DNA of 57,365 nt from an uncultured Clostridia bacterium. Its GTDB lineage: Bacteria; Bacillota; Clostridia; TANB77; CAG-508. Location of the stretch: the NCBI GenBank assembly GCA_944388935.1, contig CALXKK010000011.1, positions 1 through 57,365 of the forward strand, given 5' to 3'. Shown one piece after another: positions 44,724-54,165 of this stretch. The notes beneath the pieces are model-generated. The model was not told where the DNA came from. It saw nothing but the letters and a program-made list of their open reading frames with translations, and ran no database searches. Both the position numbers and the translations under genes were made by a program. The stretch's first letter is position 1; every line of letters starts with the position of its first letter.

Positions 44724-44752
44724 TTGACTAATGTGGTATAATAATATAATAT
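44724..44752 (+). promoter_or_regulatory. Promoter region of the clpE-pgsA unit
   Basis: TTGACT (44724-44729), 17-base spacer, TAATAT (44747-44752). An alternative is the TG-extended TATAAT at 44737-44742. I looked for tandem CtsR heptads (RGTCAAA) and found only an incomplete GGTCGAA. Confidence 0.5.
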
Positions 44753-44810
44753 TATATATATTGTATAAACTATATATAATATAAATTTTTCATAAAGGAG
44801 AACTTAATTA

Positions 44811-47156
44811 ATGATTTGTTCAGAATGCAAGAAAAATACTGCAATCATATTTATAAATTCCATAGATAAAGATGGAAAAGAATCTTTAAAAGGATTATGT
44901 TATGATTGTGCCAAGAAAAAAGGAATTGATCCATTAGATGTTATTGCAAAACAAAATAACATTCTAAATAATAATATAAATCCAAATGTTTCTAATCAAT
45001 TAGAATCATTATTTAAAGATTTATCTAAAAATTTAAATTTAGAGTCTTTAAATCTTGTTAACTTATCAAATGACCCTAATGACTCAGACGATGATTCTAC
45101 CGATAATAATATGCCTCTAGAATCTTTATTTGCTGGTTTTATTACCCCAGATGGTAATTCTAATGAATCTGAAAATACTAATACTAAACAGCAAAAAAGA
45201 AATCCTAGAAACAAAAGAAAAAAAAGAAAATTCTTAGATACTTATGGTACAAATTTAACACAAAAAGCCAAAAATCATGAATTAGATAATGTAATTGGTA
45301 GAAATAAAGAAATTGAAAGAATGATACAAATTCTAAATAGAAGATCAAAAAATAATCCTTGTTTAATTGGTGAACCTGGTGTTGGTAAAACAGCATTAGC
45401 ACAAGGGCTTGCTATTAAAATTGCAAATAAAGAAGTTCCACCAAAATTACTAGATAAAGAAGTATATTTAATAGATATGACAGCGTTAATTGCTGGTACA
45501 CAATTTAGAGGTCAATTCGAAGCAAGAATAAAATCTTTAGTAGACGAATGTAAAGATTTAGGAAATATAATATTAGTAATAGATGAAATTCATAATATCA
45601 TTGGAGCTGGCGATGCTGACCATTCAATGAATGCTGCAAACATCTTAAAACCTTCTTTAGCAAATGGAGAAATTCAATTAATAGGAACAACTACTTTAAA
45701 AGAATACAGAAAATATATAGAAAAAGACTCTGCTTTAGAAAGAAGATTTCAACCAATTATTGTGCAAGAACCTTCTATTCAAGATACTATAGAAATATTG
45801 GAAGGTATTAAACAATATTATGAAAAATTTCATGGTGTAAAAATTTCTAAAGAAGTTATAGAAAAGACAGTATCAATGTCTGAAAAATATATTCATGATA
45901 GATTTTTACCAGATAAGGCAATTGATATTCTAGATGAAGCTTGTTCAAGAATTAATCTAGATAACAAAGATTTATATAATTTACAAGTATTAAAGAAAAA
46001 ATTACAAGAAGTTAAAGATGAGCAAGCAGATATCGCTGCTGACAGTGCTAAAACTACCAACGAAGTAGATTCTAATCAAGATTATGAAAAAGCAGCAAAA
46101 TTAAAAGCAAAAGAATGCTCAATACAACAAGAAATTGATAATCTTCAAAATAATTTAACAGTTCCAAACTTAACTGTTCAAGATATTGCACAAGTTATAG
46201 AAAGTTGGACTAAAATTCCTGTTACAAAAATAACAGAAGCCGAAACAGATAAACTATTAAATTTGGAAAAAAATCTTCATAAAAGAATTATCGGTCAGGA
46301 TGAAGCAGTAAATAGTGTGGCACGTGCAATACGAAGAAACCGTGCTGGTTTAAAAAGTACTAAGAGACCACCATCTTTCATTTTCGTTGGTCCTACAGGT
46401 GTTGGAAAAACAGAACTTGCTAAATCTTTAGCATACGAAATGTTTGGTAATGAAGATATGATAATAAGAATTGATATGTCTGAATATATGGAAAGTAATT
46501 CTACTTCAAAATTGATTGGATCACCTCCTGGTTATGTAGGATATGATGATGCTGGTCAATTAACAGAAAAAGTAAAAAGACAACCATATTCAATCGTACT
46601 TTTTGATGAAATAGAAAAAGCTCACCCAGATGTATTTAATTTATTATTACAAATACTAGATGATGGTAGACTTACAGATTCTCAGGGAAATACAGTAAGT
46701 TTCGAAAATACAATTATTATAATGACTTCAAATGTTGGGTCTAATGTAAATGTAAACTCTATAGGTTTTAATTCTTCAAAAACATATAATAAAGAAAAAA
46801 TAGAATCTAGCCTTAAAGAAACATTTAGACCAGAGTTCTTAAACAGAGTTGATGAAATTGTTATTTTCGATAGCTTAACAGAAAAAGAATTAATTCAAAT
46901 TGTTGATATAATGCTTGCTGACACAAGTAAAGCTCTTGCAGATAAAAATATTTCTTTAATAGTAAGTGATGATGCTAAAAAATATTTAATGGAAAAAGGA
47001 ACAGATTTAAAATATGGTGCAAGACCTTTAAGGAGAGCTATACAACGTTATATTGAAGATGAATTATCAGAAAAGATATTAAGACAACAAGTAAATAATG
47101 GTGATTCTGTAAAAGTAGATTTAGAAAATAACGAATTAAAATTCACAGTATTATAA
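44811..47156 (+). CDS. clpE: ClpE-type Clp ATPase (zinc finger plus two AAA+ domains)
   Basis: Hexameric unfoldase that feeds ClpP. 781 residues. The N-terminus has a zinc finger with C3-x2-C6 and C30-x2-C33, followed by an acidic, Asn-rich linker (about 45-145). The double Clp_N repeat of ClpC and ClpB is absent, so ClpE fits better. AAA1 has GEPGVGKT (about 187) and VIDEIHNIIGAG. A short coiled middle domain contains a UVR-like DYEKAAKLKAKE. AAA2 has GPTGVGKTE and LFDEIEKAHPD. A loop IGF (in NSIGFNSS) fits ClpP docking. Coupled to pgsA 23 bases downstream. It could be labelled ClpC by automatic annotation. Confidence 0.9.
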   Translation: MICSECKKNTAIIFINSIDKDGKESLKGLCYDCAKKKGIDPLDVIAKQNNILNNNINPNVSNQLESLFKDLSKNLNLESLNLVNLSNDPNDSDDDSTDNNMPLESLFAGFITPDGNSNESENTNTKQQKRNPRNKRKKRKFLDTYGTNLTQKAKNHELDNVIGRNKEIERMIQILNRRSKNNPCLIGEPGVGKTALAQGLAIKIANKEVPPKLLDKEVYLIDMTALIAGTQFRGQFEARIKSLVDECKDLGNIILVIDEIHNIIGAGDADHSMNAANILKPSLANGEIQLIGTTTLKEYRKYIEKDSALERRFQPIIVQEPSIQDTIEILEGIKQYYEKFHGVKISKEVIEKTVSMSEKYIHDRFLPDKAIDILDEACSRINLDNKDLYNLQVLKKKLQEVKDEQADIAADSAKTTNEVDSNQDYEKAAKLKAKECSIQQEIDNLQNNLTVPNLTVQDIAQVIESWTKIPVTKITEAETDKLLNLEKNLHKRIIGQDEAVNSVARAIRRNRAGLKSTKRPPSFIFVGPTGVGKTELAKSLAYEMFGNEDMIIRIDMSEYMESNSTSKLIGSPPGYVGYDDAGQLTEKVKRQPYSIVLFDEIEKAHPDVFNLLLQILDDGRLTDSQGNTVSFENTIIIMTSNVGSNVNVNSIGFNSSKTYNKEKIESSLKETFRPEFLNRVDEIVIFDSLTEKELIQIVDIMLADTSKALADKNISLIVSDDAKKYLMEKGTDLKYGARPLRRAIQRYIEDELSEKILRQQVNNGDSVKVDLENNELKFTVL

Positions 47157-47179
47157 ATGTATTAAATGGAGGATTATGA

Positions 47180-47779
47180 ATGAAAAAAATAGTGAAGCAA
47201 ATTCCTAATATATTAACAATATTTAGATTTATACTTATACCTTTTATTGTATTAAACATTGTTAATGATTCTTATATAGCTGCATTTGTTATATTTACAA
47301 TATCTGGTGTAACAGATATATTAGATGGTTTTATAGCAAGGAAATTTAATTTTATAACCAATTTTGGTAAATTAATTGACCCTTTAGCAGATAAATGTAC
47401 CCAAATAATAACTTTAGGCACTTTAGCTATAAAAAATATAATTCCAGTATGGATAATTGTTATAGTTATTTTAAAAGAATTTATAATGATATCAGGAGCT
47501 TCTTTCCTATATGGTAAAGAATTAGTAGTCTCTAGTAGATGGTATGGAAAACTTGCTACCGTATTATTCTATATAGCTATAGTATGTTCATTATTTATAA
47601 AACAATTTGATTTTTCATTTGACTTTAGTTTATACATTTATTATTTAGCTTTAGTTGCTACAATCTTTTCTTTAATTATGTATATAAAAGCTTTCTATAT
47701 GCAAGGTTATTTAAAGAAAGAAAATTTAAAAATAAATGAACAATTTGTTGACAAAACTAAAGACAGTTCTAAAAAATAG
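47180..47779 (+). CDS. pgsA: CDP-diacylglycerol-glycerol-3-phosphate phosphatidyltransferase
   Basis: Makes phosphatidylglycerophosphate, first step to phosphatidylglycerol. 199 residues with about five membrane segments. The CDP-alcohol phosphotransferase motif D-x2-DG-x2-AR-x8-G-x3-D-x3-D is complete around 45-72 (DILDGFIARKF ... GKLIDPLADK). It starts PNILTIFRFILIP, typical of PgsA. GGAGGATTATGA precedes the start. Its terminator hairpin overlaps the stop codon. Confidence 0.93.
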   Translation: MKKIVKQIPNILTIFRFILIPFIVLNIVNDSYIAAFVIFTISGVTDILDGFIARKFNFITNFGKLIDPLADKCTQIITLGTLAIKNIIPVWIIVIVILKEFIMISGASFLYGKELVVSSRWYGKLATVLFYIAIVCSLFIKQFDFSFDFSLYIYYLALVATIFSLIMYIKAFYMQGYLKKENLKINEQFVDKTKDSSKK

Positions 47780-47789
47780 AACTGTCTTT
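47759..47789. terminator. Terminator overlapping the pgsA stop codon
   Basis: AAAGACAGTTCTA / TAGAACTGTCTTT, 13 bp with a five-A loop, followed by TTTTCT on the plus strand. The minus side is less T-rich but may serve the converging BofC-like gene. Confidence 0.85.
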
Positions 47790-47796
47790 TTTCTAA

Positions 47797-48387
47797 TTAT
47801 TCAAAATCTTCTATCATGCTATTTAGATTTTCTTTACCATAAACTTTTACTCCATCTCTTAAATTTATTTTATCTGTCTCTGGTAAATACTCTGTCGAAA
47901 TTCCTGTGTTTTGGTATATTTCTTCCGTTCCATCATTCAAAATTTTATAAATTATTATTTCCCCGTTCTCATCCCTTACCATATAATGTTCATTGCATTG
48001 ACCTTCCTCTTCTTTATTTAAAACTATTTTATTATTTGCAAAACTCTCTAACTTATAATCCGGATATAGATTTTCTATTTCTTCTTGATCTTTATTTACC
48101 ATATCATTAGGAACTGTCTTTGTTTCTTGTGTAGTGTGTCCACAACCTTTATAATACGTTTTTATAACTAAATCTGCATTAGGAGATACCCTTGTTTCTG
48201 CTGAACTTACTTTTACATTTTCTGTATCATTATCAATTTCATTTTCCTCGTAAATACATTCATCTGTTACTTTTTCATCTTCCTTTGCTATTTTATCATA
48301 TTTTATATTTTGATACACTACAGCAGTCGTTAATATAACCAATGCAATTGTAATTATTGATACTAAAATTATTTTAAATTTGCTCAT
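47797..48387 (-). CDS. BofC-like membrane-anchored protein
   Basis: 196 residues from ATG 48387 (MSKFKIILVSIITIALVILT). A single N-terminal membrane segment (about 4-26), then an acidic linker. About 130 exported residues follow, with CGHTTQETKTVPNDMV near 80-95 and a C-terminal half (CNEHYMVRDENGEIIIYKIL ... GISTEYLPETDKINLRDGVKVYG) patterned like the C-terminal domain of BofC. BofC is a forespore intermembrane protein controlling SpoIVB in Bacillus. Assignment rests on motif order only. Second sporulation-linked gene after bofA. Confidence 0.75.
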   Translation of the reverse strand: MSKFKIILVSIITIALVILTTAVVYQNIKYDKIAKEDEKVTDECIYEENEIDNDTENVKVSSAETRVSPNADLVIKTYYKGCGHTTQETKTVPNDMVNKDQEEIENLYPDYKLESFANNKIVLNKEEEGQCNEHYMVRDENGEIIIYKILNDGTEEIYQNTGISTEYLPETDKINLRDGVKVYGKENLNSMIEDFE

Positions 48388-48449
48388 ACAATCCCTGCTT
48401 TCTACTTGTTTTATATTATTATGTAGAATTATTAGCAAATTTATACATT

Positions 48450-50807
48450 TTAAAAATGAGATTTAATCAAAATCTTACTATTTTCTTTTATATTTAATTC
48501 TATCTCACCTTGTTTATCAGTTCTATAAATGATACAGCCAATATCTCTTAAGCTTTCCAAAGTGATTTCACTTGGATGTCCAAAATTATTATTTTTTCCA
48601 ACTCCAATTAAAGCGATTTTTGGTTTAACAGCATTTAAAAATTCTTTACACGAAGAAGTTTTAGATCCATGGTGGGCTACTTTTATTATATCCGCTTGTA
48701 ATATTTCCAGATTATTATTATATTTATTTAAAATCGCTTTTTCTGCTACCTCTTCTATATCTCCTGTAAATAAAATTGAACCTAATTTAAAAACTAAAGA
48801 GTTATTATTTATCGAATTTTCCATGATTTTATTTTTTGAACTAGGCCATAAAATATCTATAAACGTTTCTTTATCAATTCGTATTTTTTGTCCTGCCTCT
48901 ACAATGTGAATATTAATTTTTTTACTCTTTGCTATTTGTATTAATTCCTCATACTTTTCTGAGTACTCAAACTGCTTTCCTATTATTATATTTTCTACAT
49001 TTAATTCTCTTATTATAGTCAACAAACCACCTACATGGTCAAAGTCAAAATGTGAAACAACTGCATAATCTAATTTTCCAATTTTCTTCTTTAGTAAATA
49101 TGGTAATACTGTTTTTTCACCCACATCAAAATCAGAATTTAATTCGTTTCCTCCTCCATCTATTAATATTTTCTTATTATATTTTGTAGTTACAAGAGTA
49201 CAGTCACCCTGCCCTACATCTATAAAATTCACATTTAATTCTTTTGGAACATACGAGTATATCAGAAATACTATTGTTATAATACAAGTTAAACAAATTA
49301 ATTTCACTCTATATTTTCGAAAAAAATGTTTAATTTTATAGAAATAATCTCTTTTTATTAAATAATACGCATATACTAGAAAAACATAATAAATTAATAT
49401 TTCTAATAAATTTGGAATAATGAAATAGATTTTAGAAATACCTATATCAGAGAAATATTTCACCACCTTTATTGTAATTTCTATTATAGGTTCTACCACA
49501 CTAAATATTGGTAATGGATATAACATAATGAAAAATCCTATAATAGTAATTACAGTTGATAATGGAATAATTAATAGATTTGAAAACATAAATGTTAAAG
49601 AAACTGTACCAAAAATATATAGTATAATTGGGAAAATAAAAATTTGGGCGGAAATTGAACTAATTACAATATTTAAAATATATCTAATAATATTATTCTT
49701 TACTATTTTATTAACTTTTTTTATAAAAAAACTTCCTAAGATTATTATTCCTAAAAATCCAAAATATGACAACAAAACACTTAAGCTATTTATAGAATGA
49801 GGATTATATATTAATATTATGAGTAATGATATTCCAAAGCTATTAGCTATATCATATCTTCTATAAAGCAAACCACTAATTAAACTTATAATACACATTA
49901 TGCATGCTCTAATAATAGATGGTGTTAAGCCTGTAATAAACATAAACTCAATTAGTATTATTATGCAAAAAACATCCAATATTTTTTTATGAACTTTTAA
50001 CAAATGAAAAATTAAAGTCATTCCTATAATAATGTTAGAGACTTGACCTCCAGATACGGATAAAATATGATACAAATTGCTATTTAAAAAATCTTCTTTA
50101 ATCTCTTCACTTAAGTTATCTATATCACCTATTACCATTCCAATAAGTAGATTCCTGTTTTCCTCATTTGAAATTACTCGTTTTACATTTTCCCTAAATA
50201 CTTGTTTTAAGCTATTTGCAAATAAAAACATTCTATTAATTTTTTCTTTTTCTAATATTTCATATTTCTCAATATCAATAGTTCCACAAATCTTAAGTGT
50301 TTTTAAATAGTTTTTATAATTAAATCCCCTTTCATTTCTATCTGTATCCGGCTCTATAAAATTTCCACTAATATGTATCAAATCTCCATATTGAATTTTA
50401 GCTTTTTTACTAACTTTAATATACAAATATGTTCCATTTCGTTTCTTATTTTTACTATTTATAATTTTTACTTTATATAGATTTTTATATTGTTTTTCTT
50501 CTTTTTCTCCAACGATAAGGCAAAATTCATTTATTTTCTCATCATTATAATATGATGTATTATATTTATTATCTAGCCAAATAGTATATATATAGCCTAA
50601 AATTAATGAAACTAAAATCAATAAATATGTATAGTTTTTAAAAAATCTCCTAGCAAATCTAAAATACTTATTATTTAAATTTTTTATTAAAAGCATAATT
50701 ATTATAGTAAACAACATCAAAAAAATGAAGGCTATACTTTGTAAGTATAAGCCCCCTAAAATTCCTATAATATACGAAATTAATATTACAACAATTGGTC
50801 TTTTCAA
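48450..50807 (-). CDS. comEC: DNA internalization-related competence protein ComEC/Rec2
   Basis: Forms the channel for single-stranded DNA entry in natural transformation. 785 residues. An N-terminal OB-like part (about 30-180) is followed by the Competence domain with many membrane segments (about 215-500). The C-terminal metallo-beta-lactamase domain (about 525-785) has DVGQGDCTLV, VSHFDFDHVGG and VAHHGSKTSS. The start is TTG 50807, with GAGGT only three bases away; no better start keeps the first membrane segment. It follows the NlpC/P60 gene after 24 bases. No other competence genes are in the window. Confidence 0.93.
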   Translation of the reverse strand: MKRPIVVILISYIIGILGGLYLQSIAFIFLMLFTIIIMLLIKNLNNKYFRFARRFFKNYTYLLILVSLILGYIYTIWLDNKYNTSYYNDEKINEFCLIVGEKEEKQYKNLYKVKIINSKNKKRNGTYLYIKVSKKAKIQYGDLIHISGNFIEPDTDRNERGFNYKNYLKTLKICGTIDIEKYEILEKEKINRMFLFANSLKQVFRENVKRVISNEENRNLLIGMVIGDIDNLSEEIKEDFLNSNLYHILSVSGGQVSNIIIGMTLIFHLLKVHKKILDVFCIIILIEFMFITGLTPSIIRACIMCIISLISGLLYRRYDIANSFGISLLIILIYNPHSINSLSVLLSYFGFLGIIILGSFFIKKVNKIVKNNIIRYILNIVISSISAQIFIFPIILYIFGTVSLTFMFSNLLIIPLSTVITIIGFFIMLYPLPIFSVVEPIIEITIKVVKYFSDIGISKIYFIIPNLLEILIYYVFLVYAYYLIKRDYFYKIKHFFRKYRVKLICLTCIITIVFLIYSYVPKELNVNFIDVGQGDCTLVTTKYNKKILIDGGGNELNSDFDVGEKTVLPYLLKKKIGKLDYAVVSHFDFDHVGGLLTIIRELNVENIIIGKQFEYSEKYEELIQIAKSKKINIHIVEAGQKIRIDKETFIDILWPSSKNKIMENSINNNSLVFKLGSILFTGDIEEVAEKAILNKYNNNLEILQADIIKVAHHGSKTSSCKEFLNAVKPKIALIGVGKNNNFGHPSEITLESLRDIGCIIYRTDKQGEIELNIKENSKILIKSHF

Positions 50808-50831
50808 ATTACCTCGATTCTTTTTGCCCCG

Positions 50832-52217
50832 CTATAATATCCTTTTGGATGTTATATAATTTTTCGTGTAATATCCATCAGACAAAGATGTTATAATTAC
50901 TCCCTTTTGTGGGTTTGCAGCATGTATAAAACTATTATTTCCAACAAATATTCCTACATGCCCTATTGAACTTCCTCTTTGTGAGAAAAATACCAAATCT
51001 CCTAGTTCTAAATTAGATTTAGAAACTGTAGTTCCTACATTTGCTTGTAATGATGCTGAATGTGATAAATTTACACCAAATTTACCATATACATATTTTG
51101 TAAATCCAGAACAATCAAATGAATTTGGACCTACTCCCCCGTAAGTATATGCTTTTCCTAACAAATTTTTCGCATAGCTTACAACTTCTTCACCTTTACT
51201 TGTTAAAGATACCTTTTCTGCCACTGCATTTGATGAATTTTCTGTAGAAGTTGACAAATCTTCTGTTGTTTTAGTTCTTGTGCTACTACCTCTATTAGTT
51301 TCTTGAACCTGTTGCTCTGATATATATTGATTTGATACATATCCACTTACTCCACTAGTAGTTGAAATTTTAGCCCATCCATTTTCCACGCTTTCTACTG
51401 TAACTTCTGTATTTCTTGTTAATGTTGTTACAACATCTGCTGATGTGCTTGCAGATTCTCTAACATTAACACTTCCTGCACTAATATATCCTGTCTTTGT
51501 TTGTTGTGCATTCTCTTGGTCCTCCGTATCTGTAGTTGGAGTACTTTCATCATCTGCATTTGTATCTTCTTGTATATCTGTTTCTTCTTTAGCAGCAGGT
51601 GTTAATTTATCTGTTCTAATCCATCCAGATATAGAATCTGTTGATACAAAAGCCCAACCATTTATTTCATCGTTTACTGTTACTGTAGTATCTTTTGCTA
51701 AAGTTTCCATATCTTTTGAATTAATTAAAGGCAAAATTTTTAACACTGTCTCTTCTGATAACCCTTGATTAGTTCCTATAATACTTTCAGAAGTATTAGT
51801 TGTTGTAGTATCCACTGTATTATTTGTTGTTTTATTTGTCACTTCATTTGATGCTGTTGTATTCTCTACAACATTATTATCTGATGTAGTATTCTCACTT
51901 GTAGTATTATTTGTTTGAGCAGTATTACTATCACTTGTATTATCTTCTACTTCTCCATCAACTTTTATATAATCTGCATAAACATAACCTTCATAATTTT
52001 TATATTTTACTTGGTACCAATCACCTTCTTTTGATAACACTTCAACCTTATTATCTACAGAAAGTAATGTTACAAGTCCAGAATCCATACTTGGACCTTT
52101 ACGTAATTTAACCGTTTCTCCTGTAATTACACCATTTGTTGCAGCATTAGAAACAACTGTCATTACAGAAAGTATTGCAATCATTATTAAAACTATTAAT
52201 ATTTTCTTTTTGTACAT
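50832..52217 (-). CDS. Secreted SH3-NlpC/P60 cell-wall hydrolase
   Basis: Cleaves D-Glu/diaminopimelate bonds of peptidoglycan in this family. 461 residues from ATG 52217 (MYKKKILIVLIMIAILSV), AAGGAG ten bases before. A signal peptide (about 1-25) leads to SH3b domain 1 (about 26-80), a Thr/Asn/Ser-rich linker, a degenerate SH3b 2 (about 140-205) and SH3b 3 (about 245-300). The NlpC/P60 domain (about 335-461) has Cys in NSFDCSGFTKYVYG and His in GHVGIFVGNNSFIHAA. The first gene of a unit with comEC; wall remodelling may help DNA entry, but this is only context. Confidence 0.93.
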   Translation of the reverse strand: MYKKKILIVLIMIAILSVMTVVSNAATNGVITGETVKLRKGPSMDSGLVTLLSVDNKVEVLSKEGDWYQVKYKNYEGYVYADYIKVDGEVEDNTSDSNTAQTNNTTSENTTSDNNVVENTTASNEVTNKTTNNTVDTTTTNTSESIIGTNQGLSEETVLKILPLINSKDMETLAKDTTVTVNDEINGWAFVSTDSISGWIRTDKLTPAAKEETDIQEDTNADDESTPTTDTEDQENAQQTKTGYISAGSVNVRESASTSADVVTTLTRNTEVTVESVENGWAKISTTSGVSGYVSNQYISEQQVQETNRGSSTRTKTTEDLSTSTENSSNAVAEKVSLTSKGEEVVSYAKNLLGKAYTYGGVGPNSFDCSGFTKYVYGKFGVNLSHSASLQANVGTTVSKSNLELGDLVFFSQRGSSIGHVGIFVGNNSFIHAANPQKGVIITSLSDGYYTKNYITSKRIL

Positions 52218-52278
52218 CCTTCTTCTTCTCCTTAGAAAAATATATATCATTTAATTTTAATCTTTTTTCATAGGTATA

Positions 52279-52307
52279 AGTATATAATGAATCTGTAAAA
52301 AAGTCAA
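52279..52307 (-). promoter_or_regulatory. Promoter of the NlpC/P60-comEC unit
   Basis: Minus-strand TTGACT (52302-52307), 17-base spacer, TATACT (52279-52284). Confidence 0.82.
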
Positions 52308-52316
52308 TTTATCTTA

Positions 52317-53018
52317 TTAATTTGCATTCATTAAATCTTCTATAAAAATAGAACATCTATCTGCTGCCATTTTTAAATATTTGTTAAAGTCAATTTGATT
52401 CTCACCATTTGGTGTATCTGAAATAGACCTAATAATTATAAATGGAGTATCAGATAAATAAGCAACTTGTGCAATGGCTGCCCCTTCCATTTCTACACAG
52501 TCTGCATCAAATTTTGTACGTATTTTATCCTTCATCTTTTTACTTGTACAAAATATATCTCCTGTTGCAATTGTTCCCACAAAACATTTATAATCGTTAT
52601 TCTTCATATTTTTAATAACATATTCGCATCTTTTAATTAATTTAGTATTACTTTCTAATTTTACACCAATGTTACTGATATATCCTTTTTCATGTCCAAA
52701 AGCTGTAATATCAAAATCATGTTGTAAAACATACTTTCCTATTACAATATCACCATACCTTACATCATCATTAATACTACCTGCTGAACCAATATTTATA
52801 ATATATTCTAAATCAAATTTATCTATCATTACTTGAGTAGTTCTTGCCGCATTTACTTTACCAACACCGCATTTTACCAAGATTATCTTTTGTTTGCCTA
52901 TTTTTCCTTCAAAAAACTTTAAATTAAAAATATCAATTTCTTTTAAATTATTCATTTTTGTCTTTATTGCTTCCATTTCTTCTGGCATCGCAGCAATAAT
53001 TCCAACATATTTTTCCAT
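52317..53018 (-). CDS. mtnN: 5'-methylthioadenosine/S-adenosylhomocysteine nucleosidase
   Basis: Cleaves MTA and SAH, clearing by-products of polyamine and methylation reactions. 233 residues. IIAAMPEEMEAI near the N-terminus carries the catalytic Glu, INIGSAGSI is the base-site loop, CVEMEGAAIAQVAY has the ribose-binding Met-Glu, and IIRSISDTP carries the catalytic Asp. GGAGGAAAGTGT precedes the start. Single gene. It occupies the position after rplL where rpoB lies in many relatives. Confidence 0.95.
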   Translation of the reverse strand: MEKYVGIIAAMPEEMEAIKTKMNNLKEIDIFNLKFFEGKIGKQKIILVKCGVGKVNAARTTQVMIDKFDLEYIINIGSAGSINDDVRYGDIVIGKYVLQHDFDITAFGHEKGYISNIGVKLESNTKLIKRCEYVIKNMKNNDYKCFVGTIATGDIFCTSKKMKDKIRTKFDADCVEMEGAAIAQVAYLSDTPFIIIRSISDTPNGENQIDFNKYLKMAADRCSIFIEDLMNAN

Positions 53019-53050
53019 ACACTTTCCTCCTTTGTTGGAATTATATCATA

Positions 53051-53088
53051 AAAAAAAGAAATTGCATATAAATACAATTTCTTTTTTT
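53051..53088 (-). terminator. Terminator of the rplL operon
   Basis: AAAAAAAGAAATTG / CAATTTCTTTTTTT around a ten-base loop, seven bases after the rplL stop on the minus strand. Confidence 0.88.
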
Positions 53089-53095
53089 GCTTTAA

Positions 53096-53461
53096 CTATG
53101 CTAATTCTACAACAGCTCCAGCTGCAGTGAATTTTTCTTTCATTTCTTCAGCTTCGTCTTTAGAAACTCCTTCTTTAACTGTTTTTGGAGCTCCATCAAC
53201 TAAGTCTTTAGCTTCTTTTAATCCTAATCCTGTAACGTCTCTAACAGCTTTGATTACTTGGATTTTGTTTGGTCCAACTTCTTTTAATACAACATCAAAA
53301 GATGATTTTTCTTCTGCTGCTGGTGCAGCTCCTCCAGCTGCTGGTGCAGCTGCTGCTACTGCAGAAACTCCATATTTTTCTTCAATTCCTTTAACTAATT
53401 CTGATAATTCAACTACTGTTAAACCATCAATTTTTTCTAATAATTCTTCTACTATAGTCAT
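53096..53461 (-). CDS. rplL: Large-subunit ribosomal protein L7/L12
   Basis: Stalk protein that recruits translation GTPases. 121 residues. Helical N-terminal dimer domain (1-30, [23 protein letters not shown] in part), an Ala/Pro hinge (about 37-50) and the C-terminal domain with [20 protein letters not shown] and [28 protein letters not shown] precedes it. 65 bases after rplJ; followed by a terminator instead of rpoB. Confidence 0.98.
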   Translation of the reverse strand: MTIVEELLEKIDGLTVVELSELVKGIEEKYGVSAVAAAAPAAGGAAPAAEEKSSFDVVLKEVGPNKIQVIKAVRDVTGLGLKEAKDLVDGAPKTVKEGVSKDEAEEMKEKFTAAGAVVELA

Positions 53462-53526
53462 TTTTATTCCTCCTAATTTTTATTTGTGGTTTAAGTCCAC
53501 TACTCTAATTCTTAAAACTTTATATA

Positions 53527-54030
53527 TTATTCATTAGTTTCTTTTTGAGCTCTAACTTGATCTAATGCAACTGCAAGTTTTGAAATATTTCCAAGTAAAG
53601 CACCTGCAAGCATAGATATAAGTGTTTCTCTTGATGGTAATTTTGCAAGAGTTATTAATTCTTCTGTTGTCATTACTTTTCCATCGATAACTCCACCTTT
53701 AATTTTATATATTTCATTATCTTTAGCATAATTATAAACTGCTTTTAAAGGCTCTAAGTAATCTTCATCAGCAAGAATAACTGCTGTAGGTCCTACTAAT
53801 AAATCATCTAATCCCTCAATTTCAGCTTCTTTTAAAGCTCTTCTTGTTATGTTGTTTTTAATAACCTTGTATTCACCATTTGCTTTTCTTAAATTAGCTC
53901 TTAATTCTGTAACACCTTCTACAGAAATACCTCTGTAATCTGTTAATAATACTAATTTTGCTTCTTTAACTTTGTTTGCTAATTCTGATACTTCTGATTT
54001 TTTTCTTTCAATAGCTTTTTGGTTTGCCAT
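53527..54030 (-). CDS. rplJ: Large-subunit ribosomal protein L10
   Basis: Base of the stalk; binds L7/L12 dimers and, in excess, the L10 leader. 167 residues. It begins MANQKAIERKKSEVSELANKV; LLTDYRGISVEGVTELRANLR is typical, and the C-terminal helix (about 140-167) holds L12 binding sites. TTAGGAGGTGAATACTAA precedes the start, just after the leader terminator. Confidence 0.98.
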   Translation of the reverse strand: MANQKAIERKKSEVSELANKVKEAKLVLLTDYRGISVEGVTELRANLRKANGEYKVIKNNITRRALKEAEIEGLDDLLVGPTAVILADEDYLEPLKAVYNYAKDNEIYKIKGGVIDGKVMTTEELITLAKLPSRETLISMLAGALLGNISKLAVALDQVRAQKETNE

Positions 54031-54057
54031 TTAGTATTCACCTCCTAAAATAAATAA

Positions 54058-54150
54058 ATCCTAATCTTTATAGCCATCAATCGAGGCAACAAAGATTAGG
54101 ATAATCCGCACTCTTTTGCCTCGGTAGGACTTACTTTATGCCTACTTTCT
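54058..54150 (-). promoter_or_regulatory. L10 leader (attenuator of rplJL)
   Basis: On the transcript: GTAGG...CCTAC stem (54124-54145), then GAGGCAA (54116-54122), which can pair with TTGCCTC (54083-54089). A terminator hairpin ATCCTAATCTTT / AAAGATTAGGAT (54058-54102) with T-rich tail competes with this pairing. This is the known layout in which L10 binding favours termination. Fills the rplA-rplJ gap. Confidence 0.88.
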
Positions 54151-54165
54151 TTGGCTTATATAAAA

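Noticed and set aside
44711..44730. CtsR operator before clpE
   Set aside because: Only GGTCGAA resembles one heptad; the second heptad does not match, and the bases are better explained as promoter.
47736..48110. Plus-strand frame overlapping the pgsA end and the BofC-like gene
   Set aside because: Overlaps a terminator and a real gene on the other strand; Leu/Tyr/Phe-rich antisense translation.
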